Below, piece by piece: positions 17,950-25,924 of a stretch of DNA of 64,000 nt (its first letter is position 1; the number at the start of each line of letters is the position of its first letter). Where the stretch lies: contig NZ_JAKNTW010000003.1 of the NCBI RefSeq assembly GCF_022213955.1, positions 124,001 to 188,000 of the forward strand, in the 5' to 3' direction. The translations under genes were made by a program, and so were the position numbers. The notes below the pieces were generated by a model. The model ran no database searches and was not told the origin of the DNA. It worked only from the letters and a program-made list of their open reading frames with translations. Origin of the DNA: Dolomitihabitans soli. Its GTDB lineage: Bacteria; Actinomycetota; Actinomycetes; Streptosporangiales; Streptosporangiaceae.

Positions 17950-18001
17950 GCGCGCCCGCACCACCACTTCTCGCGCCACATCAATCACAAGGACCAGTAG
18001 C

Positions 18002-18940
18002 ATGCGCGTTTTCGTCACTGGCGGGACCGGCCATTCCGGTTCGTACATCGTCCCCGAGCTCATCGCCGCCGGGCACGAGGTCACCGGCCTAGCCCGATCG
18101 GACACGGCCGCGGCGGCGCTGTCCGCGCTCGGCGCGAAGGTGCGCCGCGGCGACCTCCAGGATCTCGACGGGCTCAAGGAGGCGGCCGCGGACTCCGACG
18201 GCGTCATCCACGTCGCGCACAGGCAAGACCTGCTTCCGTCCGGCGGGATCGACGCCGTGGCCGCCGCGGAGCTCTCGGTCATGCTCGCGTACGGCGAGGC
18301 ACTGGCGGGAACCGGAAAGCCGCTGGTCGCAGCGGGGAGCATTGGCTCGCCCGGGCAGCACCTGGGCCGGCCGGCCGCCGAGGAGGACCCGGCCCTTCCC
18401 GGCGGCGATGAGTACAAGGGCACCCTGCGGGTTCGTAACGTCGTGGAAACCGCCGTAGTCGGCCTTGCTGAGCGGGGAGTGCGGTCTTCGGTCGTGCGGA
18501 TTGCCAACATCGCGCACAGCACGACTGACCGTACCGGCTTCCTTCCCACGCTGATCGCGCTCGCGAAGGAGAAGGGCTTCGTCGGCTACCCCGGAGACGG
18601 CGCGAACCTGTGGAACGCCGTGCACACCCGCGATGTCGCCCCCTTGTTCCGCTTGGCGCTGGAGAAGGGGCCGGCTGGCAAATACTGGCACGCGGTTGGG
18701 GACGGGGCCATCCCGTTCCGCGAGATCGCCGAGGCCATTGGCAGCCGTCTGGGCCTGCCCGCCGTGAGCATTCCCGCGGACGTACTGATGGTGCCGGGAT
18801 ACTTTGGGTTCCTCGCGAACATAGTCACGCAGAACTACCCGGCGTCCAACCTCATCACCCGCCGGACCCTCGGCTGGGAACCCGCTCAGCCCAGCCTGCT
18901 CGCCGACTTGGACAACGGCCATTACTTCTCCGCCAGCTGA
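18002..18940 (+). CDS. NAD(P)-dependent epimerase/dehydratase-like (atypical SDR) protein
   Basis: The 312-residue protein starts at ATG 18002. It opens with the atypical-SDR loop VTGGTGHSGSYIVPELI and has ARSDTAAAAL for NADP preference. The usual YxxxK site appears as EYKGTLRVRNVVE, so Tyr is followed directly by Lys and catalysis may differ from classical epimerases. It sits 52 bases after the previous gene in the MarR-controlled operon. Substrate unknown. Confidence 0.75.
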   Translation: MRVFVTGGTGHSGSYIVPELIAAGHEVTGLARSDTAAAALSALGAKVRRGDLQDLDGLKEAAADSDGVIHVAHRQDLLPSGGIDAVAAAELSVMLAYGEALAGTGKPLVAAGSIGSPGQHLGRPAAEEDPALPGGDEYKGTLRVRNVVETAVVGLAERGVRSSVVRIANIAHSTTDRTGFLPTLIALAKEKGFVGYPGDGANLWNAVHTRDVAPLFRLALEKGPAGKYWHAVGDGAIPFREIAEAIGSRLGLPAVSIPADVLMVPGYFGFLANIVTQNYPASNLITRRTLGWEPAQPSLLADLDNGHYFSAS

Positions 18941-18994
18941 CGGCAGGGACCCGAATCGCAATGGATACGGCTCTTCTGGAGGGACGCTGAGAAT

Positions 18995-19666
18995 ATGACG
19001 ACTGTGGGATTCATCGGAAGCGGACACATCGGCAGTACCATCGCGCGGCTCGCCATCGAGGCCGGGCACCAGGTCGTGCTCAGCAACTCGCGCGGTCCCG
19101 AAACGCTCGCGGACACGGCCGCGGAACTGGGGCCGCGGGCGTCCGCGGCGACGAGCGTGGAGGCCGCGGCGGCCGGTGACATCGTCGTGGTCACGGTGCC
19201 GGTCAAGGCGTTCCCCAACTTGCCCGCCGTGCCACTGGCCGGGAAGACGGTCATCGACACGTGCAACTACGGCCCCGAGCGTGACGGGCACATCCCCGAG
19301 CTCGACAGCGAGTCGCTCACCTCGAGCGAGCTGCTGCTGGGGTACATCCCGGACGCCATGGTCGTGAAAGCGTTCAACAACATCTTCTTCAAGCACCTTC
19401 TGTCACTCGCCCGCCCGGCGGCGGGGGCGGCCGACCGCTCGTACTTGCCGATCGCCGGGGACTCCGCGCCGGCGAAGGCGGCGGTGACCGAATTCATCGA
19501 ATCCATCGGGTACAGCGTGGTGGACGCGGGACCACTGGCCGATAGCTGGCGGCAGGCGACGGGCACGCCGGTGTGGGGGACCCCGTACGGGCCGTTCTCG
19601 AACGAGAAGGGCCAGCCGGTCGGCGAGGACGCCATCCGCGCGGCACTGGCCACCGCAACGCGGTAA
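18995..19666 (+). CDS. NADPH-dependent F420 reductase-like oxidoreductase, second copy
   Basis: The 223-residue protein starts at ATG 18995 with GGAGGGAC upstream. Its loop is FIGSGHIGSTIARLA (residues 6-20), then NSRGPETL, VVTVPVKAF and VVKAFNNIFF, as in the COG2085 family. It is a distant paralogue of the 17329 product. Last gene of the operon; a fragment cluster begins directly after it. Confidence 0.75.
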   Translation: MTTVGFIGSGHIGSTIARLAIEAGHQVVLSNSRGPETLADTAAELGPRASAATSVEAAAAGDIVVVTVPVKAFPNLPAVPLAGKTVIDTCNYGPERDGHIPELDSESLTSSELLLGYIPDAMVVKAFNNIFFKHLLSLARPAAGAADRSYLPIAGDSAPAKAAVTEFIESIGYSVVDAGPLADSWRQATGTPVWGTPYGPFSNEKGQPVGEDAIRAALATATR

Positions 19667-19689
19667 CCGCAAGTTGGCGCGGGCCGCGA

Positions 19690-19790
19690 TATGGCCCGGC
19701 CGTGTTATGGCCCGTCCGGTAGGCGTCGGGCGGGGCCATAACGCAGAACTCGTTGCCGTCCGGATCCGTCAGGATGCGCCATGTCCAGCA
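19690..19790 (-). pseudogene. C-terminal remnant of a VOC/glyoxalase-type protein
   Basis: Reading the minus strand gives [15 protein letters not shown], the closing strand of vicinal-oxygen-chelate proteins (DPDGN with the metal-ligand Glu). The rest of the domain is missing. It is one of three unrelated gene ends packed into 500 bases. Confidence 0.5.
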
Positions 19791-19963
19791 GTCGAACCGG
19801 CACGACCGACGGCGTCACGATCAGTGGCCTGCCCACCGTGTTGATGACCGACCGGGGCGCAAAGACCGGCAAAACACCGGTCATGCGTGTCGAGCACGAG
19901 GGGCGCTACGCGGCCGTCGCGTCCATGGGCGGCGCGCCGACGAACCCGCAGTCGCGTCGGTGA
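19781..19963 (+). pseudogene. Fragment of a deazaflavin (F420)-dependent nitroreductase-like protein
   Basis: The frame holds [22 protein letters not shown], split here by short residue losses, then [22 protein letters not shown]. This is the N-terminal core of DDN-type F420-binding proteins. It stops at 19963, well short of the ~140 residues expected. Not functional. Confidence 0.65.
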
Positions 19964-19964
19964 A

Positions 19965-20205
19965 GATCCAGGTGCGGGCCTCGACGGTGACGTCGGCGAA
20001 GCCAGCGTCGAGGTGAAGGTTGCGATAGCGGCGGGCGACGCGCAGGCGGCGCGAGCGTGCACGATGGTGCGGGTGAGCGTGGCGTCGTCGATGACGAAGG
20101 TGTCCCAGTCCTGCCCGATCAGCACGATGCGCCCGCCGGGGGCGAGTCTGCGCTGTGCCTCGCCGGCCACGCGGGTGGGGTTCGTCCAGGACGTGGTTCA
20201 CCTTC
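19965..20205 (-). pseudogene. Remnant of a SAM-dependent methyltransferase
   Basis: One minus-strand frame shows RRLAPGGRIVLIGQDWDTFVID, split from a second frame that shows [24 protein letters not shown]. These are the strand 4 and strand 6-7 regions of class I methyltransferases. They are out of frame with each other, and the SAM-binding N-terminus is missing. A decayed gene end. Confidence 0.5.
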
Positions 20206-20210
20206 TCCGC

Positions 20211-20615
20211 CTACCTGAGTCGACCGAGACGGAGGGCGTCCCAGATCTCGCTGAGTTTCGCGGTCGTCGCTGGGGTCCACTCCTTCGCCTGCTCCCCAAG
20301 ACGGAGGGCATCCTCAATCTCGCTGAGTTTCGCGGAGGGCAAGACGCCCGCTTGCTCGATCAGGTCGTCCCGGGACACCGTGGTCAGCCACGTGCAAGGA
20401 GTAATGCCTGGACGAGGGAACGCTATCCGCAGCACGCCTTCAAAGGGCAGTCCTTCCACGGCTCCTACTACCACTTCGACGCCCAGACCGCTGATGTCGA
20501 CGCCTGCCGGAGCGACGACCTGCATCGCCCGGATCCCGGACGCGTCGTCTCCCGACAGCAGGACGACCGGCCGTCGCTCGTCGAACGCGACCCACCAGAC
20601 TTCGCCACGTTGCAC
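20211..20615 (-). CDS. MazF/PemK-like toxin family protein with repeated C-terminal tail
   Basis: The 134-residue protein starts at GTG 20615, six bases after AGGAGG. It opens RGEVWWVAFDERRPVVLLS, like the beta-barrel core of MazF ribonucleases, and continues LRIAFPRPGITPCTWLTTVSRDDLI. The tail contains two near-copies of KLSEIEDALRLG about 21 residues apart. In type II systems the toxin cleaves RNA and is held by an antitoxin. No antitoxin gene is visible on either side, so it may be an orphan or a housekeeping relative. Confidence 0.7.
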   Translation of the reverse strand: MQRGEVWWVAFDERRPVVLLSGDDASGIRAMQVVAPAGVDISGLGVEVVVGAVEGLPFEGVLRIAFPRPGITPCTWLTTVSRDDLIEQAGVLPSAKLSEIEDALRLGEQAKEWTPATTAKLSEIWDALRLGRLR

Positions 20616-20720
20616 ATGTCCTCCTGACACAGGGCGGCAGATCCGGACGGCGGTCAGGTCGTACCTCTTCGGCGACACCGCCGCGGCGTCGGCGATGCGG
20701 GTGCCCTGTTCGGCCGGTTC

Positions 20721-21572
20721 CTACGAGTTTAGGGAGGACGTGTTGGCAATGGCAGCCATTCGGTCGTCGCTGGTCGTTTGTTGCTCGGCATCGCCCCCGA
20801 GCTCGATGCCGCCGGCCAGCCAGCCGCCATCGATGGTGAACACGCTGCCCGTGATGAACGACGCGCTCTCACCGGCCAGGAACGCGACCAGGTTGGCGAC
20901 CTCCTCGCTGCGCCCCGGTCGGCCCAGCGGAAATCGGCTGGCGACGTCGAGCTCTTCGCCCATTTTCCGGGTGAGATCGTTGCTGGCGATGTATCCCGGG
21001 CAGATGGCGTTGACCCGGATACCGACCGGCCCCAGTTCCAGGGCAGCCGACTTGACCAATCCGAGCACACCGTGCTTCGACGCCGCGTACGCCGCTGACA
21101 TCCGAGCACCGGTGAGCCCGGCAGCCGACGAGGTGACCACGACCGAGCCACCACTCGCGTCGCGCATCGCCCGGCCCGCTGCCTGCAAACCGAGCAGCAC
21201 ACCACGCAGGTTCACCGCGATGGTGCGGTCCCACTCCTCCAGCGGGTAGTCCAGCACACCGGCCCAGTGCCCCGTCGCGGCGTTGAGGTGCGCGATGTGC
21301 ACGGCACCGTAACGGGCGACCGTCTCGCGCACCATCGCATCGTTGTCCTCAGGCGATGCCACGTCAACCCGCATCCCGAACGCCTCGCCACCAGCAGCCG
21401 CGATCTCCCCGGCCGTCCGCTCGACATTCTCGATCGTACGTCCGGCGCAGCACACCCGCGCCCCCAGAACCGCCAGCGTCGCCGCGGTTGCCGCGCCGAT
21501 ACCGGACCCCGCTCCGGTCACGACCGCAACCTTCCCGGCCAACGAACCCATTCCTTGCTCCGTCATAGTCAT
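20721..21572 (-). CDS. Short-chain dehydrogenase/reductase (classical SDR)
   Basis: The 283-residue protein starts at ATG 21572 behind AAGGAAGC. It has the cofactor loop TGAGSGIGAATA, the NAAT-type strand (HLNAATGHW), catalytic Ser in VVTSSAAG, and YAASK as YxxxK, followed by the PGYIASNDL loop. It uses NAD(P)H to oxidise or reduce an alcohol/ketone; substrate unknown. The C-terminal ~25 residues extend past the usual GGW end. Adjacent to, but separately transcribed from, the next SDR. Confidence 0.85.
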   Translation of the reverse strand: MTMTEQGMGSLAGKVAVVTGAGSGIGAATAATLAVLGARVCCAGRTIENVERTAGEIAAAGGEAFGMRVDVASPEDNDAMVRETVARYGAVHIAHLNAATGHWAGVLDYPLEEWDRTIAVNLRGVLLGLQAAGRAMRDASGGSVVVTSSAAGLTGARMSAAYAASKHGVLGLVKSAALELGPVGIRVNAICPGYIASNDLTRKMGEELDVASRFPLGRPGRSEEVANLVAFLAGESASFITGSVFTIDGGWLAGGIELGGDAEQQTTSDDRMAAIANTSSLNS

Positions 21573-21868
21573 CAATTGCTTCCTTTCCTGATCCGAGATC
21601 GAGTCCTCGGGTCGAACACGACGTCAGCGACGTCGGAGGTCTCCAACACGGGCGACATCACCCCAAGATCACCAACCATGTTGGCACTGACGGCGTCGCA
21701 CGCCTGTGCCGTGGTCTCGTCCTGGGGTGGCCGGTCAGCAGGACCACAATGCCGTCGTCGTCTTGGGCGAACCCGGCCGGCCTCGTGGGGCTCGATGGCT
21801 TCGAGAGGTGTCGCCTCGGGCCTTTGCGGTGTTGCCGGTCAATGGACCGGCGGTGGGTTGCGCGTCGG

Positions 21869-22612
21869 TCACCAGGCGACGGGGCCGAGGCGATCGATGA
21901 AGATGCCGGTCGGTCCGTCGGCGTCGCTCAGCGCGAGTTCGACGATCGGATCGGTGCCCTCGGTGACCGTCAGCTGGCCGGTGTGGTTGTTCATGTCGGT
22001 GGCGGTGAATTTGTGGTTGGCGACTTCTCCGGGAGTGATGCAGTTGAACTTGACCTGCGGGATCGCCTGGGCGTACCGGATGGTGATCATGTTCAGCGCC
22101 GCTTTGGACGAGGTGTAGGCGAGCTCGTGCATTTTCGAGACGGCCTGCTGTGGATCGGTCACGACCGCGAAGGAACCGCCGGCGCTGGACACCATCACCA
22201 CTCGCGGATTGTCCGCCGCCTGCAGCAGGGGAAGGAACGCGTGCGTGACCCTGACCGGTCCGTACACGTTGGTGTCGTAGACGGAGTGAATTTCGTCAAC
22301 CGTCGTGTCAACGGGCGCGATGAACTTTCCCGGCGCACCGGCGTTGTTGACCAACACATCCAGCCGATCGGTGTGCTCCCGGACGAGCCGGACGGCGTCG
22401 GTCACGGACTCGTCCGAGGTCACGTCCAGCGGGACCATGACCACGTTCGCGCCGCCGTCGCTCAGCTTGTCGGCAGCCGCTCGTCCTCGCCCTTCGTCGC
22501 GCGAGCCGAGAAAGATCGTCCAGCCGAGTTCGCCGAGCCGCCGGGCCGTTTCGAAGCCGAGTCCCTTGTTGCCGCCGGTGATCAGCACCGAGGTCTGTTC
22601 CGAGTTCGTCAT
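21869..22612 (-). CDS. Short-chain dehydrogenase/reductase (classical SDR)
   Basis: The 247-residue protein starts at ATG 22612 with GAGGG upstream. Motifs are TGGNKGLGFETA, DVLVNNAGAPG, catalytic Ser in VMVSSAGG, and YTSSK as YxxxK. The TGGNKGLG variant resembles carbonyl-reductase-like SDRs. It is about 300 bases from the SDR at 20721; that gap (21573-21868) holds no clear gene. It diverges from the sigma-factor operon. Confidence 0.85.
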   Translation of the reverse strand: MTNSEQTSVLITGGNKGLGFETARRLGELGWTIFLGSRDEGRGRAAADKLSDGGANVVMVPLDVTSDESVTDAVRLVREHTDRLDVLVNNAGAPGKFIAPVDTTVDEIHSVYDTNVYGPVRVTHAFLPLLQAADNPRVVMVSSAGGSFAVVTDPQQAVSKMHELAYTSSKAALNMITIRYAQAIPQVKFNCITPGEVANHKFTATDMNNHTGQLTVTEGTDPIVELALSDADGPTGIFIDRLGPVAW

Positions 22613-22778
22613 GCCCTCTAAGACGAGATGCCCCGATCGGCTGTGACACGGTGTGAGCGGCCTCACAATCGCGTGTCCATCGGTCAGCCCAGTTACCAGA
22701 TCAGGATCGCTGCGGTGGACACGACATGCGGCCCCGCCGGGGATCCCGCTGAAGCCAGGACGCGGGAGGATTCGGAGA

Positions 22779-22805
22779 TGTCACTGGCGGGGTCGCTGTC
22801 TCGTC
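22779..22805 (+). promoter_or_regulatory. Candidate ECF41-type sigma promoter
   Basis: TGTCACT (22779-22785) and CGTC (22802-22805) are separated by exactly 16 bases. The published ECF41 consensus is TGTCACA-N16-CGTC, so this matches at ten of eleven positions. It lies 40 bases before the DoxX gene that heads the operon encoding an ECF41 sigma factor, suggesting autoregulation. Confidence 0.65.
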
Positions 22806-22844
22806 TAGGGGGTGCAGGCAATCCTCGATCAAGGAGTAGATGCG

Positions 22845-23240
22845 ATGAACCTCGCGTTGTGGATCGCTGCCGGGTTCGTGGCTGTTCTAGCGCTGGGCAG
22901 CGGCATCCAAAAGACGTTCGTGCCCAAGGACAGGCTGGCTGCGTTCCATCAGAGGGCGTTTGCCTATGGATGGACCGCAGAGGCCAGTGTCGGCTTTCTC
23001 AAGACCTTGGGCGTCCTTGAGCTCCTGGCCGGGGTGGGCTTGATCCTGCCCGCCGTGCTCGGCATCGCGCCGGTTCTGGTGCCGGTGACTGCCGTCTGCT
23101 GGATCCTGCTGATGGTCGGCGCCATGATCACTCACGCTCGACGCGGCGAATCCGTGTTCGTGCTGGTGAACGTGATCTACCTCGCGGTTGCGGCGTTCAT
23201 CGCGTGGGGCCGCTTCGTCCTCGAGCCCTTCACCGGCTGA
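22845..23240 (+). CDS. DoxX-family membrane protein
   Basis: The 131-residue protein starts at ATG 22845 with AAGGAG upstream. It has four hydrophobic segments (about residues 1-20, 50-72, 75-95 and 105-125) and the family's FLKTLGVLELLAGVGLI block. DoxX-like proteins are small membrane subunits linked to thiol or quinone redox. It is the first gene after the candidate ECF41 promoter and probably in an operon with the next two. Confidence 0.8.
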   Translation: MNLALWIAAGFVAVLALGSGIQKTFVPKDRLAAFHQRAFAYGWTAEASVGFLKTLGVLELLAGVGLILPAVLGIAPVLVPVTAVCWILLMVGAMITHARRGESVFVLVNVIYLAVAAFIAWGRFVLEPFTG

Positions 23241-23317
23241 CGGGCGGCGACACACAGTTCCCGATCATCTGACCCGCTCTGCGGAGGGGCGGTGGTCGAT
23301 CATGGAGAGTGATGATC

Positions 23318-24250
23318 ATGCGAGTGTTCGTGGCAGGTGGGAGCGGGGTTCTGGGGCAGCGGCTGGTGTCGCAGCTGGTGGCGCGAGGTCACCAGGTGAC
23401 GGCCACGACGACGAGCGAGGCCAAGTTGGGGTTGCTGGCGGAGTTGGGTGCGCAGGGGGTGGTGATGGACGGCCTGGATGCGATGTCGGTCGGTGAGGTG
23501 GTGGCCACGGCTCGGCCGGACGCGATCGTGCATCAGATGACCGCGATGTCGATGGCGCACACGGGCAAGCCCGATATCAAGCACCTCAACCGGTGGTTCA
23601 CTCAGACCAACCGGCTGCGCACGGAGGGGACGGACCATCTGCTGGCCGCCGCCGAGGCCACCGGGGTTCCCCATGTCGTCGCGCAGAGCAACGCCTCATG
23701 GAACGGCATCCGGCAGGGCGGATGGGTGAAGACCGAGGAGGACCCGCTGGACCCGGAGGAGGTTACGGTGGCGCGCGCCGGGGCGGCGGCGATCCGCCAT
23801 GTCGAGGAGGTGGTCGTCGAGGCCGGCGGTGCGGCCCTACGGTATGGCGGGCTGTATGGGCCGGGAATCATCGACGACCAGGTCGAGCTCATCCGCAAGC
23901 GGCAGTTTCCGCTGGTGGGGGGCGGTACCGGCTACTCTTCCTGGGTGCATGTGGACGACGCGGCGAGTGCCACGGTCCTGGCGGTGGAGCAGAAGGCCAG
24001 AGGGGTGTTCAACATCGTGGACGACGAACCTTCCCCGGCCGGCGAATGGCTGCCGTATCCGGCGGAGCGCGCGGGAGCGAAGCGGCCGAAGCGGCTGCCC
24101 GCTTGGCTGGCCCGGCTGCTGGCCGGACAGGTGGCGGTGACGATGATGACCGAGGGGCGCGGCTTGTCCAACGTCAAGGCAAAGCGGGAGCTCGGCTGGC
24201 AGCTGCGCTACCCCTCGTGGCGGCAGGGTTTCGAGGAGGAGCTGGCATGA
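23318..24250 (+). CDS. NAD-dependent epimerase/dehydratase family protein
   Basis: The 310-residue protein starts at ATG 23318; GGAGAG sits nine bases before it, too close for the ATG at 23312. The Rossmann loop is VAGGSGVLGQRLVSQL (residues 5-20). GGLYGPG and SSWVHVDDAA are standard extended-SDR landmarks. The usual Tyr-x3-Lys is not evident, so activity may be altered. Its stop overlaps the sigma factor start (ATGA). ECF41 loci are known to carry an oxidoreductase or epimerase next to the sigma gene. Confidence 0.8.
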   Translation: MRVFVAGGSGVLGQRLVSQLVARGHQVTATTTSEAKLGLLAELGAQGVVMDGLDAMSVGEVVATARPDAIVHQMTAMSMAHTGKPDIKHLNRWFTQTNRLRTEGTDHLLAAAEATGVPHVVAQSNASWNGIRQGGWVKTEEDPLDPEEVTVARAGAAAIRHVEEVVVEAGGAALRYGGLYGPGIIDDQVELIRKRQFPLVGGGTGYSSWVHVDDAASATVLAVEQKARGVFNIVDDEPSPAGEWLPYPAERAGAKRPKRLPAWLARLLAGQVAVTMMTEGRGLSNVKAKRELGWQLRYPSWRQGFEEELA

Positions 24251-25170
24251 GCAGGGCCGAGGAGTTTCAGGAGCTGCGGCCGCTGTTGTTCTCGATCGCC
24301 TACCGGATTCTGGGCAGCGTGAGCGAGGCCGAGGACGCGGTCCAGGAGACCTGGCTGCGCTTCGTGGCCGCCCCGACCGAGATCAGGTCGGCCAAGGCGT
24401 TCCTGTCGGCGGCGGTGACCCGGATCTCGATCGACGTGTTGCGCTCGGCCCGCGCCCGGCGGGAGGAGTACGTCGGGCCGTGGCTCCCCGAGCCGCTGCT
24501 CGCCGACCCTTACCAGGACCCGGAGCGGTCGGCGGAACTGGCCGACTCATTGTCGATGGCGGCCTTGGTGCTGCTGGAGCGGCTGTCCCCGCTCGAGCGG
24601 GCGGTCTTCGTGCTGCGAGAGGTGTTCGACTTCGGCTTTCCCGAGGTCGCGTCGGCCGTGGGGCGCTCGGAGGCGGCGTGCCGCCAGCTGGCGGTGCGGG
24701 CGCGGCGCCATATGGCCGCAGGCCGGCCCCGCTTCCAGGCGGACCGCAAAGAGCGGCAGGAACTGGCGTCGCGGTTCTTCGACGCCCTCCGTGAAGGCGA
24801 CGTCGCCGGCCTGCAGAACCTGCTGGCCGCCGATGTATCGATGGTCGGTGACGGCGGCGGCAAGGCCCCTCAGCTGGCCAGGGCCGTTATCGGCGCCCAG
24901 AACGTGGCCCAGCTGCTCGCTTCCGTCTTCCCCCGGATGGCCCTGATCGGCGTGACGGGCGAGCCGCACGAGGTCAACGGCCAGCCGGGCGCGATCTTCC
25001 GCGACCGGGACGGCAAGGTGCTCCACGCCCTGGCGCTCGATGTACTCGACGGGCAGATCCAGACGATCCGCGTGGTGATCAACCCCGACAAGCTAGGGCA
25101 CGTGGGCGCAGTAGCGGACGCCTGGGCAATCGACCGCGAAGTAAGGCAGGCACGCCGCCCCACGCAATAG
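24247..25170 (+). CDS. ECF41-group RNA polymerase sigma factor with SnoaL-like C-terminal domain
   Basis: The 307-residue protein has sigma region 2 (residues ~10-75, AEDAVQETWLRF) and region 4 (~108-160, LSPLERAVFVLREVF). It also has the fused NTF2/SnoaL-like domain of ECF41 factors. Three group markers are present: WLPEP (79-83), DGGGK (202-206) and NPDKL (279-283). In this group the C-terminal domain replaces a separate anti-sigma factor and both activates and restrains the sigma. Translation is coupled to the upstream epimerase gene. Confidence 0.9.
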   Translation: MSRAEEFQELRPLLFSIAYRILGSVSEAEDAVQETWLRFVAAPTEIRSAKAFLSAAVTRISIDVLRSARARREEYVGPWLPEPLLADPYQDPERSAELADSLSMAALVLLERLSPLERAVFVLREVFDFGFPEVASAVGRSEAACRQLAVRARRHMAAGRPRFQADRKERQELASRFFDALREGDVAGLQNLLAADVSMVGDGGGKAPQLARAVIGAQNVAQLLASVFPRMALIGVTGEPHEVNGQPGAIFRDRDGKVLHALALDVLDGQIQTIRVVINPDKLGHVGAVADAWAIDREVRQARRPTQ

Positions 25171-25254
25171 CCGCTACGACTGCACCTCGAACCCCAGCGG
25201 CCGGGTAGAGCAGCGTGCCGTCGAAGACCACCGGTCCCGTCGGCCTGGCCGCCG

Positions 25255-25458
25255 CCACCCTGCAGGCTCGGCTTCGCCTTGATCTTGAAGTTCTACGAGA
25301 TCGAGGGGCGGTTTCCCGCCTATCCCGAGGAGATATCGGCGGCCGCGGTGGAATACGTGGCGTCGCTGGTGGAGGTTGAGCCGGGGCTGCTGGCGAAGTA
25401 CTCCTGGCGGGGCCGGACCATCGAGCGTCACCGAGCGCAGATCCGCAAGAGATTGCGG
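25255..25458 (+). pseudogene. Internal fragment of the Tn3-type transposase N-terminal domain
   Basis: The frame reads LGFALILKFYEIEGRFPAYP then VEYVASLVEV and YSWRGRTIERHRAQIRKRLR. This is the DUF4158 region near the start of actinobacterial Tn3-family TnpA. Neither end of the gene is present. It lies directly against the broken FMN-reductase fragment on the other strand. Confidence 0.7.
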
Positions 25459-25474
25459 GGGTGGACTCCGCCGG

Positions 25475-25636
25475 GTAGCGGTCGGGGAAGGCGTAGGCGG
25501 CCAGGTCGAGGAGCTGGATCGCGAGGTCGTCGCGCAACCGGGCCCGCTCGGCGAGCCAGCCGCCGACCAGGTCGCCGGCGCGGCCGGTCCGGGTGCTGCC
25601 GATGATCACGGCGACGTTCAGCCGTTCGCTCGTCAT
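25475..25636 (-). pseudogene. N-terminal fragment of an NADPH-dependent FMN reductase
   Basis: From ATG 25636, with GGAGGGAC upstream, the frame gives VAVIIGSTRTGRAGDLVGGW, then LLDLAAYAFPDRYP, the first ~55 residues of an FMN reductase. After that the sequence turns into transposase on the other strand. The start and ribosome site remain intact, so a dead peptide could still be made. Confidence 0.7.
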
Positions 25637-25924
25637 CGTGTCCCTCCTTCCTGCGCTGTCACTCAGGAGGCGCTAGATCGGATCTAGCGGGCTAGCGAGG
25701 ACGGTTCCGGCGGCAGAAGGGGGTGTCGCCGCCTGCGGCGTTGCGGGGGAGGTACGACCGGTGGGGTGTTTGGGGCCACTGGGAGCGCGGCCGCTACGCC
25801 GAGGGGTGTAGGCCGCGAACCGCTCGCGGGCCGACGCGGGGGCGGGGCCTGGCGGCGACGCTGGATGCGTGCATCGGACGAGGCCCCGCGGGACCGCGGG
25901 GCGCAGAGCAAAGGAGGCACGCAC

